Counted from the first letter of the stretch, positions 25,878 through 36,912 are shown. The stretch: 64,000 nt of DNA from Dietzia sp. JS16-p6b (GCF_003052165.1 NZ_CP024869.1:1398001-1462000); one strand, 5' to 3'. Notes: generated by a model from the letters alone, not told the origin. A program made the numbers and translations.

Positions 25878-27437
25878 ATGACGACAGCAGCACAGCTGGC
25901 TGACGCGGTGCAGGCGAGCCTCCTCGGTGACAGGGCGGCAGCCGACGCGGAGCTGACCGGCGCCACCATCCGGGCCCAAGACGCGGGAACCGGCACGCTC
26001 TTCGCCGCGCTGCCCGGGTCGAGGATCCACGGCGCCTCCTTCTGCGCGACGGCGGTCGAGGCGGGCGCGTCGGCCGTACTCACCGACACCGAGGGCCTGG
26101 AGTTGATGGGTCCCGTGGCCGACCGCGTCCCGGTGCTGGTGCACCCGCGACCCCGGTCCGTTCTGGGCGAGGTGGCGGCGGCCGTCGTCGGTGACCCCTC
26201 TGCTGACCTGGACGTCGTGGGGATCACCGGGACGTCCGGCAAGACGACGACGACCTATCTCGTGGAGGCGGCGCTCGAGGGCTGTGGCCTCGTGGCGGGA
26301 CTCATCGGCACCACTGGCAGCAGGGTGGGCGGACGGCACCTGCCGAGCAGTCTCACGACTCCTGAAGCGCCCGAATTCCAGTCGCTGCTGAGTGAGATGC
26401 GAGCCGGGGGTGCCCGCGCCGTCGCCGCAGAGGTCTCCAGCCATGCGTTGCGGCTCGGTCGGGTGGACGGGACACGGTTCGCCGTCGGCGCCTTCCTCAA
26501 TCTCTCCCAGGATCATCTCGACTTCCACCCGAGCATGGAGGACTACTTCCGGGCCAAAGCCCGGTTGTTCGACTCCGACGCCGACCCGGGTTCCGCGGTG
26601 CGGCCCGCCGAGCGGGCCGTGATCGTCGTCGACGACGACTGGGGGAGACGACTGCTGGCGGCCCGACCGGACGCGGTGACCGTCTCGGCCGATCCCCGCG
26701 GGTCCGCCGACTGGACGGCGGGCGAGGCGTTGACCACCGACGACGATCGGCAGGCGTTCGCCGCGTGGGGGCCGCACGGGGTGACCGTGGAGGTCGATCT
26801 ACCGCTCCTCGGCCGGTTCAACGTGACCAATGCGCTCGTCGCACTCGCGATCGTCGACGCCCTCGGTCTCGATGTTCGGGCCGCGGCCGCCGGACTGAGC
26901 AGCGTGCGGGTGCCGGGGCGCCTCGAGCCGGTCGTCCGTGGGCAGGATTTCCGCGTCCTCGTGGACTACGCCCACAAACCGGCCGCGGTCGCCGCGGTCC
27001 TGAGGTCCGTGCGTGCGCAGACCCGGGGACGGGTCGCAGTGGTCCTGGGCGCGGGCGGGGACAGGGATCCGGGCAAGCGACCTCTCATGGGTGCGGCGGC
27101 CGCGGAGGTCGCGGACCTCGTGGTGGTGACCGACGACAACCCGCGCAGCGAGGACCCCGCCGCGATCCGCGCGTCGGTTCGTGCGGGTGCCGAGGCCGCT
27201 GCCGGCGAGGGGACCGGCATCGAGGAGATAGCGGACCGGGGAGCCGCGATCGCCGCGGCGATCGACTGGGCCCGCTCCGGCGACGCGGTGGTGATCGCGG
27301 GCAAGGGCCACGAGACCGGGCAGGAGATCGAGGGAGTGGTCTTCCCCTTCGACGACCGGACCCGCGCGGCCGAGGAGCTCATCAGACGCATGGAATACAC
27401 CGACCCATCGGTCCGGACGGAGGACAACACCTCATGA
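25878..27437 (+). CDS. murE: UDP-MurNAc-tripeptide synthetase, meso-DAP specific
   Basis: MurE adds the third residue to UDP-MurNAc-L-Ala-D-Glu with ATP. The 519-residue protein has the three Mur ligase domains and the P-loop [12 protein letters not shown] (about residues 114-125). The specificity motif is DNPR (about residue 420), the signature of meso-diaminopimelate enzymes, so the peptidoglycan is of the DAP type. KGHETGQEI near the C-terminus is also typical. ATG 25878 follows a 75-base gap after ftsI that holds GAGAGGCGGG. The stop overlaps murF by four bases. Confidence 0.96.
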   Translation: MTTAAQLADAVQASLLGDRAAADAELTGATIRAQDAGTGTLFAALPGSRIHGASFCATAVEAGASAVLTDTEGLELMGPVADRVPVLVHPRPRSVLGEVAAAVVGDPSADLDVVGITGTSGKTTTTYLVEAALEGCGLVAGLIGTTGSRVGGRHLPSSLTTPEAPEFQSLLSEMRAGGARAVAAEVSSHALRLGRVDGTRFAVGAFLNLSQDHLDFHPSMEDYFRAKARLFDSDADPGSAVRPAERAVIVVDDDWGRRLLAARPDAVTVSADPRGSADWTAGEALTTDDDRQAFAAWGPHGVTVEVDLPLLGRFNVTNALVALAIVDALGLDVRAAAAGLSSVRVPGRLEPVVRGQDFRVLVDYAHKPAAVAAVLRSVRAQTRGRVAVVLGAGGDRDPGKRPLMGAAAAEVADLVVVTDDNPRSEDPAAIRASVRAGAEAAAGEGTGIEEIADRGAAIAAAIDWARSGDAVVIAGKGHETGQEIEGVVFPFDDRTRAAEELIRRMEYTDPSVRTEDNTS

Positions 27438-28948
27438 TCGACCTCACCCTCGGCGAGATCGCCGAGATCGTCGGCGGGCGGTTGGTCGGAGGTGACCCCT
27501 CGACCGCGGTCACCGGTTCCGTCGAGTTCGACTCCCGTCGTATCGACCCCGGCGGGTTGTTCCTCGCCCTGCCCGGCGAGCGGGTCGACGGCCACGAGTT
27601 CGTCGGCCGCGCTCTGCAGGCCGGGGCGGCGGCCGCTCTGGTCGCGCGCGAGGTCACCGACGTCCCCGGGGCGGGGGGTGCCCAGATCGTGGTGCCCCCC
27701 GTCGACCGGCGCGTCACCAACGCCATGGCCCTGGCCGCGGATTCCGACGGGTCCGGGGCGGCGGTGCTCGCGGCACTTGGAGCCCTGGCACGAGCCAGCG
27801 TCGACAGGCTGGTCGCCGACCACGGGCTCGTCGTGGTCGGGATCACCGGCTCCTCGGGCAAGACCAGCACCAAGGACCTCATCGGGGCTGTCCTCTCCGC
27901 CGCCGGGACGGTCATCGCGCCGCCCGGATCGTTCAACAACGAGATCGGCCACCCCTGGACCGCCCTCCGCGCCGATGAGTCCACCGACTTCCTGGTGCTC
28001 GAGCTGAGTGCGCGAGCGCCGGGCAACATCCGGGAGCTCGCGGAGATCGCGCCCCCGAGGATCGGGGTGGTGCTCAACGTGGGGACCGCGCACCTCGGTG
28101 AGTTCGGGTCGCGCGACGTCATCGCCGCCACGAAAGGTGAGTTGGTCGAGGCCCTGCCGGATGCGGCCCATGGAGGGGTCGCGGTGCTCAACGCCGACGA
28201 CGAACGGGTCCTGGGCATGGCCGGGCGGACCTCCGCCGAGGTCGTGACGGTGGGATCCGGCCCGTCCGCAGACCTCCGCGCCGAGGGCGTGCGGGTGGAC
28301 GACGAGGTCCGGGCCTCCTTCCGCCTGGTGACCCCGGACGGCGAGGCCGACGTGGCCCTCCGGGTCCACGGTGAACACCAGGTGGGCAACGCCCTCTCGG
28401 CCGCCGCGGTGGGCCTGGCCTGCGGGATGGATGTCTCGACGATCGCCGGCGCCCTCGGCACCGCGCGGGCCGCGTCCGCGCGCCGCATGGACGTGCGGGT
28501 GACCGCCGACGGCGTCACCGTGATCAACGATTCCTACAACGCGAACCCCGATTCGGTGCGGGCGGCGCTCAGGTCGCTCGCCGTGATGGCGCGGGCGGGC
28601 GGGGGCCACCGTCGGACCTGGGCGATCCTGGGCGAGATGGCCGAACTGGGCGAGGAATCGGTGAGGGAGCACGATCTCATCGGTCGGTTCCTCGTGCGCC
28701 TCGACGTGTCCCAGCTGGTGGTGGTCGGCCGGGGTCGACCGCAGCGCGCGCTGTACCAGGGTGCGGTGCAGGAGGGGTCGTGGGGGTCGGAGGCGGTGCA
28801 CGTCGAGACCGCCGAGGAGGCGTGCGCCCTCGTGGACGAACAGCTGCAGCCGGGGGACATCGTGCTGGTCAAGGCCTCTGCGGCAGTGGGGTTGTGGAGC
28901 GTGGCGGAGCATGTGCTCGCGACGCGTGGTGAGGAGATGTCCGAATGA
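27434..28948 (+). CDS. murF: UDP-MurNAc-tripeptide D-Ala-D-Ala ligase
   Basis: MurF attaches D-Ala-D-Ala to complete the UDP-MurNAc pentapeptide. The 504-residue protein shows [22 protein letters not shown] in its N-terminal domain, the P-loop [29 protein letters not shown], the lysine-carbamylation region KGELVEAL, and [15 protein letters not shown] in the C-terminal domain. ATG 27434 is embedded in the murE stop (ATGA), and its own stop is coupled to mraY in the same way. Confidence 0.95.
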   Translation: MIDLTLGEIAEIVGGRLVGGDPSTAVTGSVEFDSRRIDPGGLFLALPGERVDGHEFVGRALQAGAAAALVAREVTDVPGAGGAQIVVPPVDRRVTNAMALAADSDGSGAAVLAALGALARASVDRLVADHGLVVVGITGSSGKTSTKDLIGAVLSAAGTVIAPPGSFNNEIGHPWTALRADESTDFLVLELSARAPGNIRELAEIAPPRIGVVLNVGTAHLGEFGSRDVIAATKGELVEALPDAAHGGVAVLNADDERVLGMAGRTSAEVVTVGSGPSADLRAEGVRVDDEVRASFRLVTPDGEADVALRVHGEHQVGNALSAAAVGLACGMDVSTIAGALGTARAASARRMDVRVTADGVTVINDSYNANPDSVRAALRSLAVMARAGGGHRRTWAILGEMAELGEESVREHDLIGRFLVRLDVSQLVVVGRGRPQRALYQGAVQEGSWGSEAVHVETAEEACALVDEQLQPGDIVLVKASAAVGLWSVAEHVLATRGEEMSE

Positions 28949-30039
28949 CCCAGATCATGGTCGCGGGCATCGTCGCCTTCGTCGTGAGCATCTTCCTCAC
29001 CCCGGTGCTCATCATCTACTTCCGTCGACACGGCTTCGGGCAGGAGATCCGGCTGGAGGGCCCGCAGTCCCACATGAGCAAGCGCGGGACCCCCAACATG
29101 GGCGGGATCGCGATCCTCGCCGCGGTGTGGCTCGGCTACATCGTGGCCGGGCTGGTGGGACAGGTGACGGTGGGCGGCGGGGGATTCACGGCCTCCGGTC
29201 TGCTCATTCTCGGGCTGGCGACCGCGTTGGCGGCGGTCGGGATGATCGATGACGGCCTCAAGGTGTTCAAGCGGCACAACAAGGGTCTGGGCATCCTGTC
29301 CAAGACCGTCGGCCAGGTGCTCGCGGCTCTCGCGTTCGGCATCCTGGTCCTGGGTTTCCGGAACGACGACGGGCTGACCCCCGCCAGCCGCTCGTTGAGC
29401 TACATGCGCGACTTCGTCGCCGTGACCTTCCCGGTGGTCGTCTTCCTGATCTTCATCGTGATCCTGGTCTACGGCTGGTCCAACGCGGTCAACTTCACCG
29501 ACGGCCTGGACGGGCTGGCCGCCGGGTCGATGGCCATGGTTATGGGCACCTACGTCGTGTTCAGCTTCTGGCAGTTCCGGTATTCGTGCTTCTCCACCGC
29601 GGAGGGGGTGGATCTGTCCGGGTGTTACCAGGTGCGTGACCCACTCGACATCGCGGTGGTGTGTTCCGCCTCGCTCGGGGCGTGTCTGGGCTTCCTGTGG
29701 TGGAACGCCGCCCCGGCCAAGATCTTCATGGGCGACACGGGGTCGATGTTCCTGGGTGGCATCGTCGCAGGCGTCTCGGTGGTCTCGCGCACCGAGCTGC
29801 TCATGGTCGTCGTCGGCGCGGTCTTCGTGATCGAGTTCGTCTCGGTCCTCATCCAGGTCGCGGCGTTCCGCACCACCGGCCGTCGTCCGTTCCGCATGAC
29901 TCCCATCCACCACCACTTCGAGAACGGCGGGTGGGCCGAGACGACCGTCACCATCAGGTTCTGGCTCCTCGTGGCCATCTCCTGCGGCCTGGCGATCGCG
30001 CTGTTCTACGGTGACTGGCTCGCGAGCACATCGGGGTGA
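28945..30039 (+). CDS. mraY: phospho-MurNAc-pentapeptide transferase MraY
   Basis: MraY transfers phospho-MurNAc-pentapeptide to undecaprenyl (or decaprenyl) phosphate, forming lipid I at the inner membrane face. The 364-residue protein has about ten transmembrane helices. Conserved loops are visible: [26 protein letters not shown] (Asp-Asp metal site), [24 protein letters not shown] and the HHHFE motif. ATG 28945 overlaps the murF stop, and the stop overlaps murD (GTGA). Confidence 0.96.
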   Translation: MTQIMVAGIVAFVVSIFLTPVLIIYFRRHGFGQEIRLEGPQSHMSKRGTPNMGGIAILAAVWLGYIVAGLVGQVTVGGGGFTASGLLILGLATALAAVGMIDDGLKVFKRHNKGLGILSKTVGQVLAALAFGILVLGFRNDDGLTPASRSLSYMRDFVAVTFPVVVFLIFIVILVYGWSNAVNFTDGLDGLAAGSMAMVMGTYVVFSFWQFRYSCFSTAEGVDLSGCYQVRDPLDIAVVCSASLGACLGFLWWNAAPAKIFMGDTGSMFLGGIVAGVSVVSRTELLMVVVGAVFVIEFVSVLIQVAAFRTTGRRPFRMTPIHHHFENGGWAETTVTIRFWLLVAISCGLAIALFYGDWLASTSG

Positions 30040-31574
30040 CGGACGTGACAGAGCGGGAGATGAGAGAGCACGAGGCGACAGCACGCCGCACGACAGGGAC
30101 CGGAGCGACCGCGCGGGGTCTCGGCATCCGCGATCTCACCGGAGCCCGCGTCCTGGTCCTCGGCGCCGGGGTGTCCGGCCCGGGGGCGGTCCGGATACTC
30201 CACGCGCTCGGCGCCGAGCCCGTGGTGGCGGACTCGCGACCGGACGCCGTCGCGCTGCTTCAGGCCTCGCTCCCGGAGGGGGTGGGCTGTACCGGCGTCG
30301 GCCTCGATCGCGCGGCCGAGATGATTGCCGACACCGGCTCCGGGCGGATCGACCTGGTGGTGACGAGCCCGGGGTGGCGGCCCGACTCCCCGCTGTTACT
30401 GTCCGCCACCGAGGCCGGCCTCGAGCTGTGGGGGGACGTGGAACTGGCCTGGCGGGCCGATGCGGCCGGGGTGTTCGGGCCGCCGCGGACCTGGCTCGCG
30501 GTGACGGGTACCAACGGTAAGACCACCACCACCTCGATGCTCGAGTCGATCTGCCGGGAGGCGGGCATGGCCGTGCGGGCGTGCGGCAACATCGGCCTGC
30601 CCGTGACGGAGGTCCTGCTCGCCGAGCCGAGGGTCGAGGTGCTCGCGGCTGAACTGTCGAGTTTCCAGCTCCACTGGGCGCCGAGCTGCCGACCCGACGT
30701 GGGGGTGGTCCTCAACGTCGCGGAGGACCACCTGGACTGGCACGGGTCGATGGAGGCCTACGCCGCGGCCAAGGCCCGCGTCCTCACCGGGCGGGTGGCG
30801 GTGGCCGGGAACGACGACCCGATCGCCTCCCGACTACTGGAGGAGGCGCCCGCGCCCACGCGGATCGGGGTGCGCCTCGGCGCACCCCGTGACGGTGAGC
30901 TGGGGGTGGTCGACGGTGTCCTCACCGCGCGGATCGGTGACCGCGGGGCCGACGACATGGTGCCACTGCTGCCGGCCGTGGACGTCCGACCGCCGGGACC
31001 CGCGGGCGTACTCGACGCTCTCGCCGCCGCGGCGGTGGCGATGTCGGTGGGGGCTGAGGCGGAGCACGTCGCCGCCGGACTCCGGGGGTTCACGGTCGCC
31101 GCGCACCGCGCGGAGCTGGTCGACATGGTGGACGGGGTCCGCTATGTGGACGACTCCAAGGCGACCAATCCGCATGCGGCCCGCACGTCGCTGCTCGCGG
31201 GCGGGATGATGGTGTGGCTCGCCGGCGGACTGCTCAAGGGCGCCGATGTCGACCCCCTGGTGGCGGAGGTGGCGGACGTCCTGCGCGGGGTGGTACTGAT
31301 CGGCCGCGACCGGGCGCGGATCGCGGAGGCATTGTCCCGACACGCGCCGGGGGTGCCCGTCGTGGAGCTGGCCTCGGGGGACGATGACGGTGCGGCGGCT
31401 CCCGACGAGCCGCAGCAGACGATGGACCGGGCGGTCGCCGAGGCCGCGCGGATGGCCACCGGAGGCGACACCGTGCTGCTCGCCCCCGCCGCCGCGTCGA
31501 TGGACATGTTCACCGACTACGGTCACCGCGGGCGCAGCTTCGCGCTCGCCGTGGGCCGGGTCGCCGGGAGGTAG
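30036..31574 (+). CDS. murD: UDP-MurNAc-L-alanine:D-glutamate ligase
   Basis: MurD adds D-glutamate to UDP-MurNAc-L-Ala. The 512-residue protein begins with about 35 extra residues relative to the minimal enzyme, then [14 protein letters not shown] (UDP-binding Rossmann motif), the P-loop [14 protein letters not shown] (about residues 157-170), [13 protein letters not shown], and [13 protein letters not shown] in the C-terminal domain. GTG 30036 is coupled to mraY through GTGA. An internal start near 30060 is possible because the N-terminal stretch is poorly conserved. Confidence 0.94.
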   Translation: MTDVTEREMREHEATARRTTGTGATARGLGIRDLTGARVLVLGAGVSGPGAVRILHALGAEPVVADSRPDAVALLQASLPEGVGCTGVGLDRAAEMIADTGSGRIDLVVTSPGWRPDSPLLLSATEAGLELWGDVELAWRADAAGVFGPPRTWLAVTGTNGKTTTTSMLESICREAGMAVRACGNIGLPVTEVLLAEPRVEVLAAELSSFQLHWAPSCRPDVGVVLNVAEDHLDWHGSMEAYAAAKARVLTGRVAVAGNDDPIASRLLEEAPAPTRIGVRLGAPRDGELGVVDGVLTARIGDRGADDMVPLLPAVDVRPPGPAGVLDALAAAAVAMSVGAEAEHVAAGLRGFTVAAHRAELVDMVDGVRYVDDSKATNPHAARTSLLAGGMMVWLAGGLLKGADVDPLVAEVADVLRGVVLIGRDRARIAEALSRHAPGVPVVELASGDDDGAAAPDEPQQTMDRAVAEAARMATGGDTVLLAPAAASMDMFTDYGHRGRSFALAVGRVAGR

Positions 31575-31577
31575 GGC

Positions 31578-33338
31578 ATGGCACTTCACGAATCCGCTCG
31601 CCGGGGCGGCACCGACAGTGGCCACGACGTCGAGGATCAGGTCGCCGTGGCCCGGCCCGACCTGTTGGGCCGTATCGCCGCGCCGCTGGCGGCGATCAAC
31701 CGTGCACCGCTGACCTCCTTCCACGTGGTCATGGTGGTCACCGCACTGCTCACGGTGATCGGCCTGGGCATGGTGCTCTCGAGCTCCAACGTCCTCGCGT
31801 TCTCCGGTGGCGGTACACCCTTCGACATCTTCCTCCGCCAGGCGGTCTTCGTGACGATCGGCTGGGTGGGGTTCCTGGTCGCCCTGCGTATGCGGTTCGA
31901 GCTCCTCCGGGCCGCCGCGCTACCGATGCTGCTGGTGTCCATCGGGCTGCTCATCGCCGTCCTGATCCCGGGCGTCGGCATGGAGATCAACGGCTCGCGC
32001 GGATGGATCGACCTCGGGTTCTTCGCGATCCAGCCCGCGGAGATCGCCAAGTTCACGTTCATCGTCTGGGCCTCGTCGGTGGTGGCCAAGCGGATACGCA
32101 CCGGGTACTGGCTCGATCTGCTCTTCCCGGCCATCGTCGGGTACGGGGTGGTCGCCGCCCTCGTCGTCGTCGCCCCCGACCTCGGGATGGCCACGGCGGT
32201 GACCCTCGCCTTCCTGTGCGTGCTGTGGTTCGCCGGGTATCCGACCCGACACTTCGTGTGGGTGATCGCCTTCGGCACCGTCGTGTTCGGGGTGCTCGCG
32301 GTGACGTTCGCCTATCGGTTCGAACGGGTCAGAACATTCGCCAACACCTTCGTCGGGGACTTCTCCAACCCGCAGGGGTCGGCGTACCAGTCGTATCAGG
32401 GGATGCTCTCGCTGGCCGAGGGAGGCCTGTTCGGGGTCGGCCTGGGACAGTCCAGTGCCAAGTGGTTCTACCTCCCCGAGGCGACCAACGATTTCATCTT
32501 CGCGATCATCGGAGAGGAACTGGGCTGGTTCGGGGCAGCGGTCGTCGTCTCGCTGTACCTGGCGTTGGGATGGGCGGGTATGCGCATCGCGCTGCGCTCG
32601 GCCGACCCGTTCCGGCGACTGCTCGCGGGCACGATCACCACGACGATCGTCCTCCAGGCGTTCATCAACATCGGGTACGTGGTGGGCCTGCTGCCGGTCA
32701 CCGGCCTCCAGCTACCGCTGATCTCCAACGGTGGCACCTCGGCGGTCGTCACCCTGGTGTCCCTCGGACTCCTCGCCAACTGCGCACGACACGAGCCCGA
32801 GGCCATCTCCGCGATCCTCAGTTCCCCGGAGCGTCGCCGGCGACGGTGGTTCACCCTCCCGGATCCGCGCCCCTACACCCCCGAGCGGCCGGTTCCCGCC
32901 TCGGACGCCCCCGGCCGCTCGAGCGCCGGCGCCCGGCGCTACGGCGAGCCCGTGACCCGCCAACAGGCACCCCGATCGTCCGGTTCCCGGTCCACCGCGT
33001 CGGGCACCTCGGCCGCGCGGACGGCCGGTACGCGACCGTCCGGGACACCGGCCCGCGACCGGTCGCAGGCCGGACGTAGGGCCGCCCAGCCGGCACCGGC
33101 GCCGCGGCCGGCGCGCGGGGCACCCGCGGGTCCGCTGTACGAGACGATGCCGATCCCGCCCGACACCGCCCGGGACCGTCGTCGTGGGGCGACCGCCATG
33201 ACCGGGCGCAACGCCAAGCCCGTCCGCGCCCGGGAGGACGACCGTCGCCAGCCGCGGCGACCGGCGGTCGACCCCGGTACCCGGCAGTCCCCGGGCGGCG
33301 GCGGACCCAGTCCTATCCACCGGGGACGGGAGCGATGA
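31578..33338 (+). CDS. ftsW: lipid II polymerase FtsW (SEDS)
   Basis: FtsW is the SEDS-family glycosyltransferase of the divisome. The 586-residue protein has ten transmembrane helices in its first 420 residues, with SEDS motifs GSRGWIDLGFFAIQPAEIAK (about residues 138-157), YQSYQGMLSLAEGGLFGVGLG, EATNDFIFAIIGEELG and the helix-linked LPLISNGGTSAVV. A cytoplasmic tail of about 160 residues, rich in Arg, Pro and Ser, follows. Long tails are typical of Mycobacteriales FtsW, where they contact FtsZ. It begins three bases after murD and overlaps murG by four. Confidence 0.95.
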   Translation: MALHESARRGGTDSGHDVEDQVAVARPDLLGRIAAPLAAINRAPLTSFHVVMVVTALLTVIGLGMVLSSSNVLAFSGGGTPFDIFLRQAVFVTIGWVGFLVALRMRFELLRAAALPMLLVSIGLLIAVLIPGVGMEINGSRGWIDLGFFAIQPAEIAKFTFIVWASSVVAKRIRTGYWLDLLFPAIVGYGVVAALVVVAPDLGMATAVTLAFLCVLWFAGYPTRHFVWVIAFGTVVFGVLAVTFAYRFERVRTFANTFVGDFSNPQGSAYQSYQGMLSLAEGGLFGVGLGQSSAKWFYLPEATNDFIFAIIGEELGWFGAAVVVSLYLALGWAGMRIALRSADPFRRLLAGTITTTIVLQAFINIGYVVGLLPVTGLQLPLISNGGTSAVVTLVSLGLLANCARHEPEAISAILSSPERRRRRWFTLPDPRPYTPERPVPASDAPGRSSAGARRYGEPVTRQQAPRSSGSRSTASGTSAARTAGTRPSGTPARDRSQAGRRAAQPAPAPRPARGAPAGPLYETMPIPPDTARDRRRGATAMTGRNAKPVRAREDDRRQPRRPAVDPGTRQSPGGGGPSPIHRGRER

Positions 33339-34453
33339 GCGCGCCGCGCACCGAGGGCCTGTCAGTTCTGGTCGTGGGGGGCGGTACCGCTGGCCACATC
33401 GAACCCGCCCTGGCCGTCGGTGAGGCCGTGGCCGAGCTGGACCCGAACGCCCGTGTGACCGCCGTCGGCACCCCGAAGGGTCTCGAGACCGAGTTGGTCC
33501 CGCGCCGCGGTGTCCCGCTCGAGTTGGTCGACCCGGTTCCCCTGCCCCGGAGCGTCGGGGGGGACCTGCTCCGCCTGCCCACCCGGTTGGTGCGCGCCGT
33601 GCGGGGCGCGCGCGCCGTGTTGCGCCGGACGGACGCCGACGTGGTGGTGGGGTTCGGCGGTTACGCGTGCGTCCCCGTGTACCTGGCGGCCGCCCTCACC
33701 AGGGGCCGGGTCCCGATCGTGGTCCACGAGGCCAACGCCCGCGCGGGGATCGCCAACAAGCTCGGCGCACGGTTCGCTGAGGCCACGCTGGCCGCGGTCA
33801 GTGGATCCGGACTGGACGCCCGGGTGGTGGGCAACCCGGTGAGGCGGGCGGTGGCCGGTCTCGACCGGGCCGCGTTGCGGGCCGAGGCGCGGGCGACCTT
33901 CGGGCTGGACCCCGACGCGCCGACCGTGCTGGTGGTGGGTGGATCCCAGGGAGCTCGAACCCTGAACTCGGCGATGGCCGCGGTGGCGCAGGAGTTCTCC
34001 GACGCCGGCGTCGGCGTACTGCACGCCGTGGGGCCCAGGAACCTCGGTGACGCGCCGGTCGTGACGGGGGACGGGCCCGCCTACGTGACGGTGCCCTATC
34101 TGGACCGGATGGACCTGGCGTACGCGGCAGCCGATCTGATCCTGTGCCGTTCCGGGGCGATCACGGTGGCCGAGGTCTCCGCGGTGGGGCTCCCCGCCGT
34201 GTTCGTCCCGCTCCCGCACGGCAACGGGGAGCAGGCGCTCAACGCCCGGGACCTGGTGGCGGGCGGCGCGGCGCTGCTCGTCGAGGACGTGGCGCTCACC
34301 CCGGACCACCTCCGGTCCACGGTCCTGCCCCTCGCACTGGACCGCGACCGGCTGGACTCCATGTCCGCGGCCGCCGTCAGCGGCGGCTCACGAGATGCGG
34401 CGGAGGTCGTGGCGCGGATCGCGATCGAGGCCGCCGGAAAGGCACGGCGTTGA
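33335..34453 (+). CDS. murG: lipid II synthase MurG
   Basis: MurG transfers GlcNAc from UDP-GlcNAc to lipid I. The 372-residue GT-B protein has the N-terminal G-loop VVGGGTAGHIEPALAV, FGGYACVPVYLAA, HEANARAGIANK, the second G-loop VVGGSQGARTLN, and the C-terminal RSGAITVAEVSAVGLPAVFVPLP with HGNGEQALNA. The start ATG 33335 overlaps the ftsW stop (ATGA). The stop TGA shares bases with the TTG start of murC. Confidence 0.95.
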   Translation: MSAPRTEGLSVLVVGGGTAGHIEPALAVGEAVAELDPNARVTAVGTPKGLETELVPRRGVPLELVDPVPLPRSVGGDLLRLPTRLVRAVRGARAVLRRTDADVVVGFGGYACVPVYLAAALTRGRVPIVVHEANARAGIANKLGARFAEATLAAVSGSGLDARVVGNPVRRAVAGLDRAALRAEARATFGLDPDAPTVLVVGGSQGARTLNSAMAAVAQEFSDAGVGVLHAVGPRNLGDAPVVTGDGPAYVTVPYLDRMDLAYAAADLILCRSGAITVAEVSAVGLPAVFVPLPHGNGEQALNARDLVAGGAALLVEDVALTPDHLRSTVLPLALDRDRLDSMSAAAVSGGSRDAAEVVARIAIEAAGKARR

Positions 34454-35958
34454 CCGAGAGCACCGCACCTGAGGCCCGCTCCACCGGGGACGGCATCACG
34501 ACGGGGTCCGTTCCCGACACACTGGGTCGGGTCCACATGATCGGCATCGGCGGCGCGGGGATGTCCGCCGTCGCGCGGATCCTGCTCGACCACGGGGTGG
34601 CGGTCTCGGGCAGTGACGCGCGGGACTCTGCGGACCTCCGTTCCCTCGAGTCCCTCGGCGCCGTGGTCCGGGTCGGCCACGACGCGGCCGCGCTGCACGC
34701 GCTCGACTCCCCGCCGCAGATCGTGGTGGTCTCCAAGGCCGCGATCCCCGCGGACAACCCCGAGCTGGTCGCGGCGCGGGCGGCCGGGATCCCGGTGGTC
34801 ACCCGGTCCCAGGTCCTCGGCCACCTCGCGCGGGCGGGTCGCTCGATCATGGTGTGCGGCACGCACGGGAAGACATCCACGACCTCGATGCTGATCGCCG
34901 GGATGCTCGCCGCCGGCGCGGACCCGTCCTTCGCGGTGGGGGGCACGGTGCTGCAGTTCGGCACCAACGCCCACGGCGGCGCGGATCCGGTGTTCGTGGC
35001 CGAGGCCGACGAGTCCGACGGCTCGCTCGTCCACTACGAGCCGGACGTGGTGATCCTGACCAACGCGGAGCCCGACCACCTCGATCACTTCGGTACGGCG
35101 GAGGCGTACTTCGAGGTCTTCGACACGTTCCTCGCCCGGATCCCGGAGACCGGCGCCCTGGTCGTGTGTCTGGACGACGAGGGAGCGGTCGAGCGCGCCC
35201 GCCGCGCGGCGTCCGCGGGTGTCCGGGTGGTGGGGTACCGCACCGCGGGCGGCCCGGAGACCGACCTGCCGGTCACGGGGGAGCTCGCCGGGATCGACGT
35301 CGACTCGGGCGGGACCCGGGCCGTTCTCACGCTCGACGGCCGCCCGCGCGGGGACCTCCACGTGGGTACCCCGGGCCGCCACATGGCGCTCAACGCCCTC
35401 GCGGCCCTGCTCGCCGCCCGGGAGGTCGCGGGGGACGCCGGGATAGACGTCGAGGACTTCCTGGCCGGCCTGTCCGGCTTCGGGGGAGTGGGCCGACGCT
35501 TCGAGCCCAAGGGCACGGCGACCGTCCGCGGTGGTCGGGCGAGGGTCTTCGACGACTACGCGCACCATCCCACCGAGGTCAGGGCGGTGTTGAGCGCGGG
35601 GCGGGAGATCGTCTCCGCGGACGGCGGCCGTCTGATCGCCGTGTTCCAGCCGCACCTGTACTCCCGGACCCGGATCTTCGCCGAGGAGTTCGGGCGGGCC
35701 CTGTCCCTCGCCGACGAGGTGGTGGTGCTCGATGTGTACGGCGCGCGTGAGCAGCCCGAGCCGGGTGTCGACGGCGGACTCGTCGCCCGCCACGTCAGCT
35801 CCCCCGCCCACCACGTGCCCGACCTCGACACGGCCCTGGCCACGGTCTTCGAGGTCGTCCGGCCCGACGACGTGGTGTTCACCCTCGGGGCCGGGGACAT
35901 CACGACGCTCGGCCCGAGGATCGTGGCCGGGCCCACGGGGAGCGGGACGGGGTCATGA
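34450..35958 (+). CDS. murC: UDP-MurNAc:L-alanine ligase
   Basis: MurC adds L-alanine to UDP-MurNAc, the first peptide step. The 502-residue protein has VHMIGIGGAGMSAVARIL, SGSDARDSADLR, the P-loop CGTHGKTSTTSML, EADESDGSLVHYEP, and DDYAHHPTEVRAVL with QPHLYSRT. The start is TTG 34450, which overlaps the murG stop (TTGA). No ATG or GTG between it and the conserved IGIGGAGMS could serve, so the rare codon plus coupling is the most likely arrangement. ftsQ follows after 30 bases with its own ribosome binding site. Confidence 0.93.
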   Translation: MTESTAPEARSTGDGITTGSVPDTLGRVHMIGIGGAGMSAVARILLDHGVAVSGSDARDSADLRSLESLGAVVRVGHDAAALHALDSPPQIVVVSKAAIPADNPELVAARAAGIPVVTRSQVLGHLARAGRSIMVCGTHGKTSTTSMLIAGMLAAGADPSFAVGGTVLQFGTNAHGGADPVFVAEADESDGSLVHYEPDVVILTNAEPDHLDHFGTAEAYFEVFDTFLARIPETGALVVCLDDEGAVERARRAASAGVRVVGYRTAGGPETDLPVTGELAGIDVDSGGTRAVLTLDGRPRGDLHVGTPGRHMALNALAALLAAREVAGDAGIDVEDFLAGLSGFGGVGRRFEPKGTATVRGGRARVFDDYAHHPTEVRAVLSAGREIVSADGGRLIAVFQPHLYSRTRIFAEEFGRALSLADEVVVLDVYGAREQPEPGVDGGLVARHVSSPAHHVPDLDTALATVFEVVRPDDVVFTLGAGDITTLGPRIVAGPTGSGTGS

Positions 35959-35988
35959 CGAGGGCCACCTCGTGAGGGGGACACCGCG

Positions 35989-36804
35989 GTGACCGATGAG
36001 CCACGCGAGGACGCGGTGGATCCGACGACGTCGGATGATCCCGACCGACGGCTCGCCGCGGCCGCCGTCCGTCGCTCCGACGAGCGGGTGCGCCACTCGG
36101 ACCCCGCGGTCCGGGCCACCCTGCGCAGGCGGCGTCGCCGTACCAACCGCATCTACATCGGGCTCGGTGTGGCCCTGGTCGTCCTGCTGGTCGGGTACAT
36201 CGCGATATACTTCCTGCCGGTGTTCTCCGTCCGGCAGGTCCAGGTGACCGGGACCAGCACGATCCCGGTGGAGGCGGTGACCGAGCGGGCGGCGGTGTCC
36301 CCCGGGACCCCGCTGCTCCAGGTGGACACCCACGCGGTGGCGCGGCGTGTCGCGGGGATCCCGAGGGTGGACCAGGTCACGGTCACGCGGGACTACCCGT
36401 CGAACCTGCGGATCGAGCTGATCGAGCGCACCGCCCTGGTCGTGGTCGAGGTCGACGGCGCCCGGCACCTGGTGGACGGGCAGGGCATCGACTTCGGGCA
36501 GGGGGACCCGCCTCCCGGAACCCCCGAGCTCACCGTGGGGGACGGCGCACGCTCCGACCTGCCCGGGATCGTCCGGGACCTGTCGACGGTCTTCGCCGAG
36601 GTCCGGGGGACCGCGGGGCAGGAGATCGCGTCCGTCGAGGTGGAGAGTCCGGCGTCGATCGTCCTCACCCTCGTCGACGGGCGCACCGTGGAGTGGGGGG
36701 CCGCGGGTCGCGACCACGAGAAGGCGGTCGCCCTGCAGATGGTCCTCGAGCAACCCGGGCAGGTCTGGAACGTCTCCAATCCGGCGTTGCCGGCCTCACG
36801 GTAG
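35989..36804 (+). CDS. ftsQ: cell division protein FtsQ
   Basis: FtsQ is a bitopic divisome scaffold that binds FtsL/FtsB. The 271-residue protein has an acidic then Arg-rich cytoplasmic N-terminus, one transmembrane helix (about residues 54-74), an extracytoplasmic POTRA domain (VFSVRQVQVTGTSTIP through VTVTRDYPSNLRIELIERTA) and the FtsQ domain (HLVDGQGIDF). GTG 35989 follows GTGAGGGGG. It is the last gene before the separate ftsZ promoter region. Confidence 0.93.
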   Translation: MTDEPREDAVDPTTSDDPDRRLAAAAVRRSDERVRHSDPAVRATLRRRRRRTNRIYIGLGVALVVLLVGYIAIYFLPVFSVRQVQVTGTSTIPVEAVTERAAVSPGTPLLQVDTHAVARRVAGIPRVDQVTVTRDYPSNLRIELIERTALVVVEVDGARHLVDGQGIDFGQGDPPPGTPELTVGDGARSDLPGIVRDLSTVFAEVRGTAGQEIASVEVESPASIVLTLVDGRTVEWGAAGRDHEKAVALQMVLEQPGQVWNVSNPALPASR

Positions 36805-36895
36805 ACCGACACGCCCGCGAGCCTCGTGGACGTGCGGGGCCGGTGCCCCTACCGTGTGATCCGACGGCGGAAACCGCCTCTGACCAGCAACTTTA

Positions 36896-36912
36896 ACCCT
36901 CAAGTAGAGGGT
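36896..36912 (+). promoter_or_regulatory. inverted repeat in ftsZ leader
   Basis: ACCCTC-AAGTA-GAGGGT is a perfect 6-bp inverted repeat, 75 bases upstream of the ftsZ ATG and 40 bases after a TACCGT -10-like hexamer (36850-36855). It may be a protein site or a short mRNA hairpin. The 183-base gap it occupies is by far the largest in this part of the cluster and should hold the ftsZ promoters. Confidence 0.4.
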
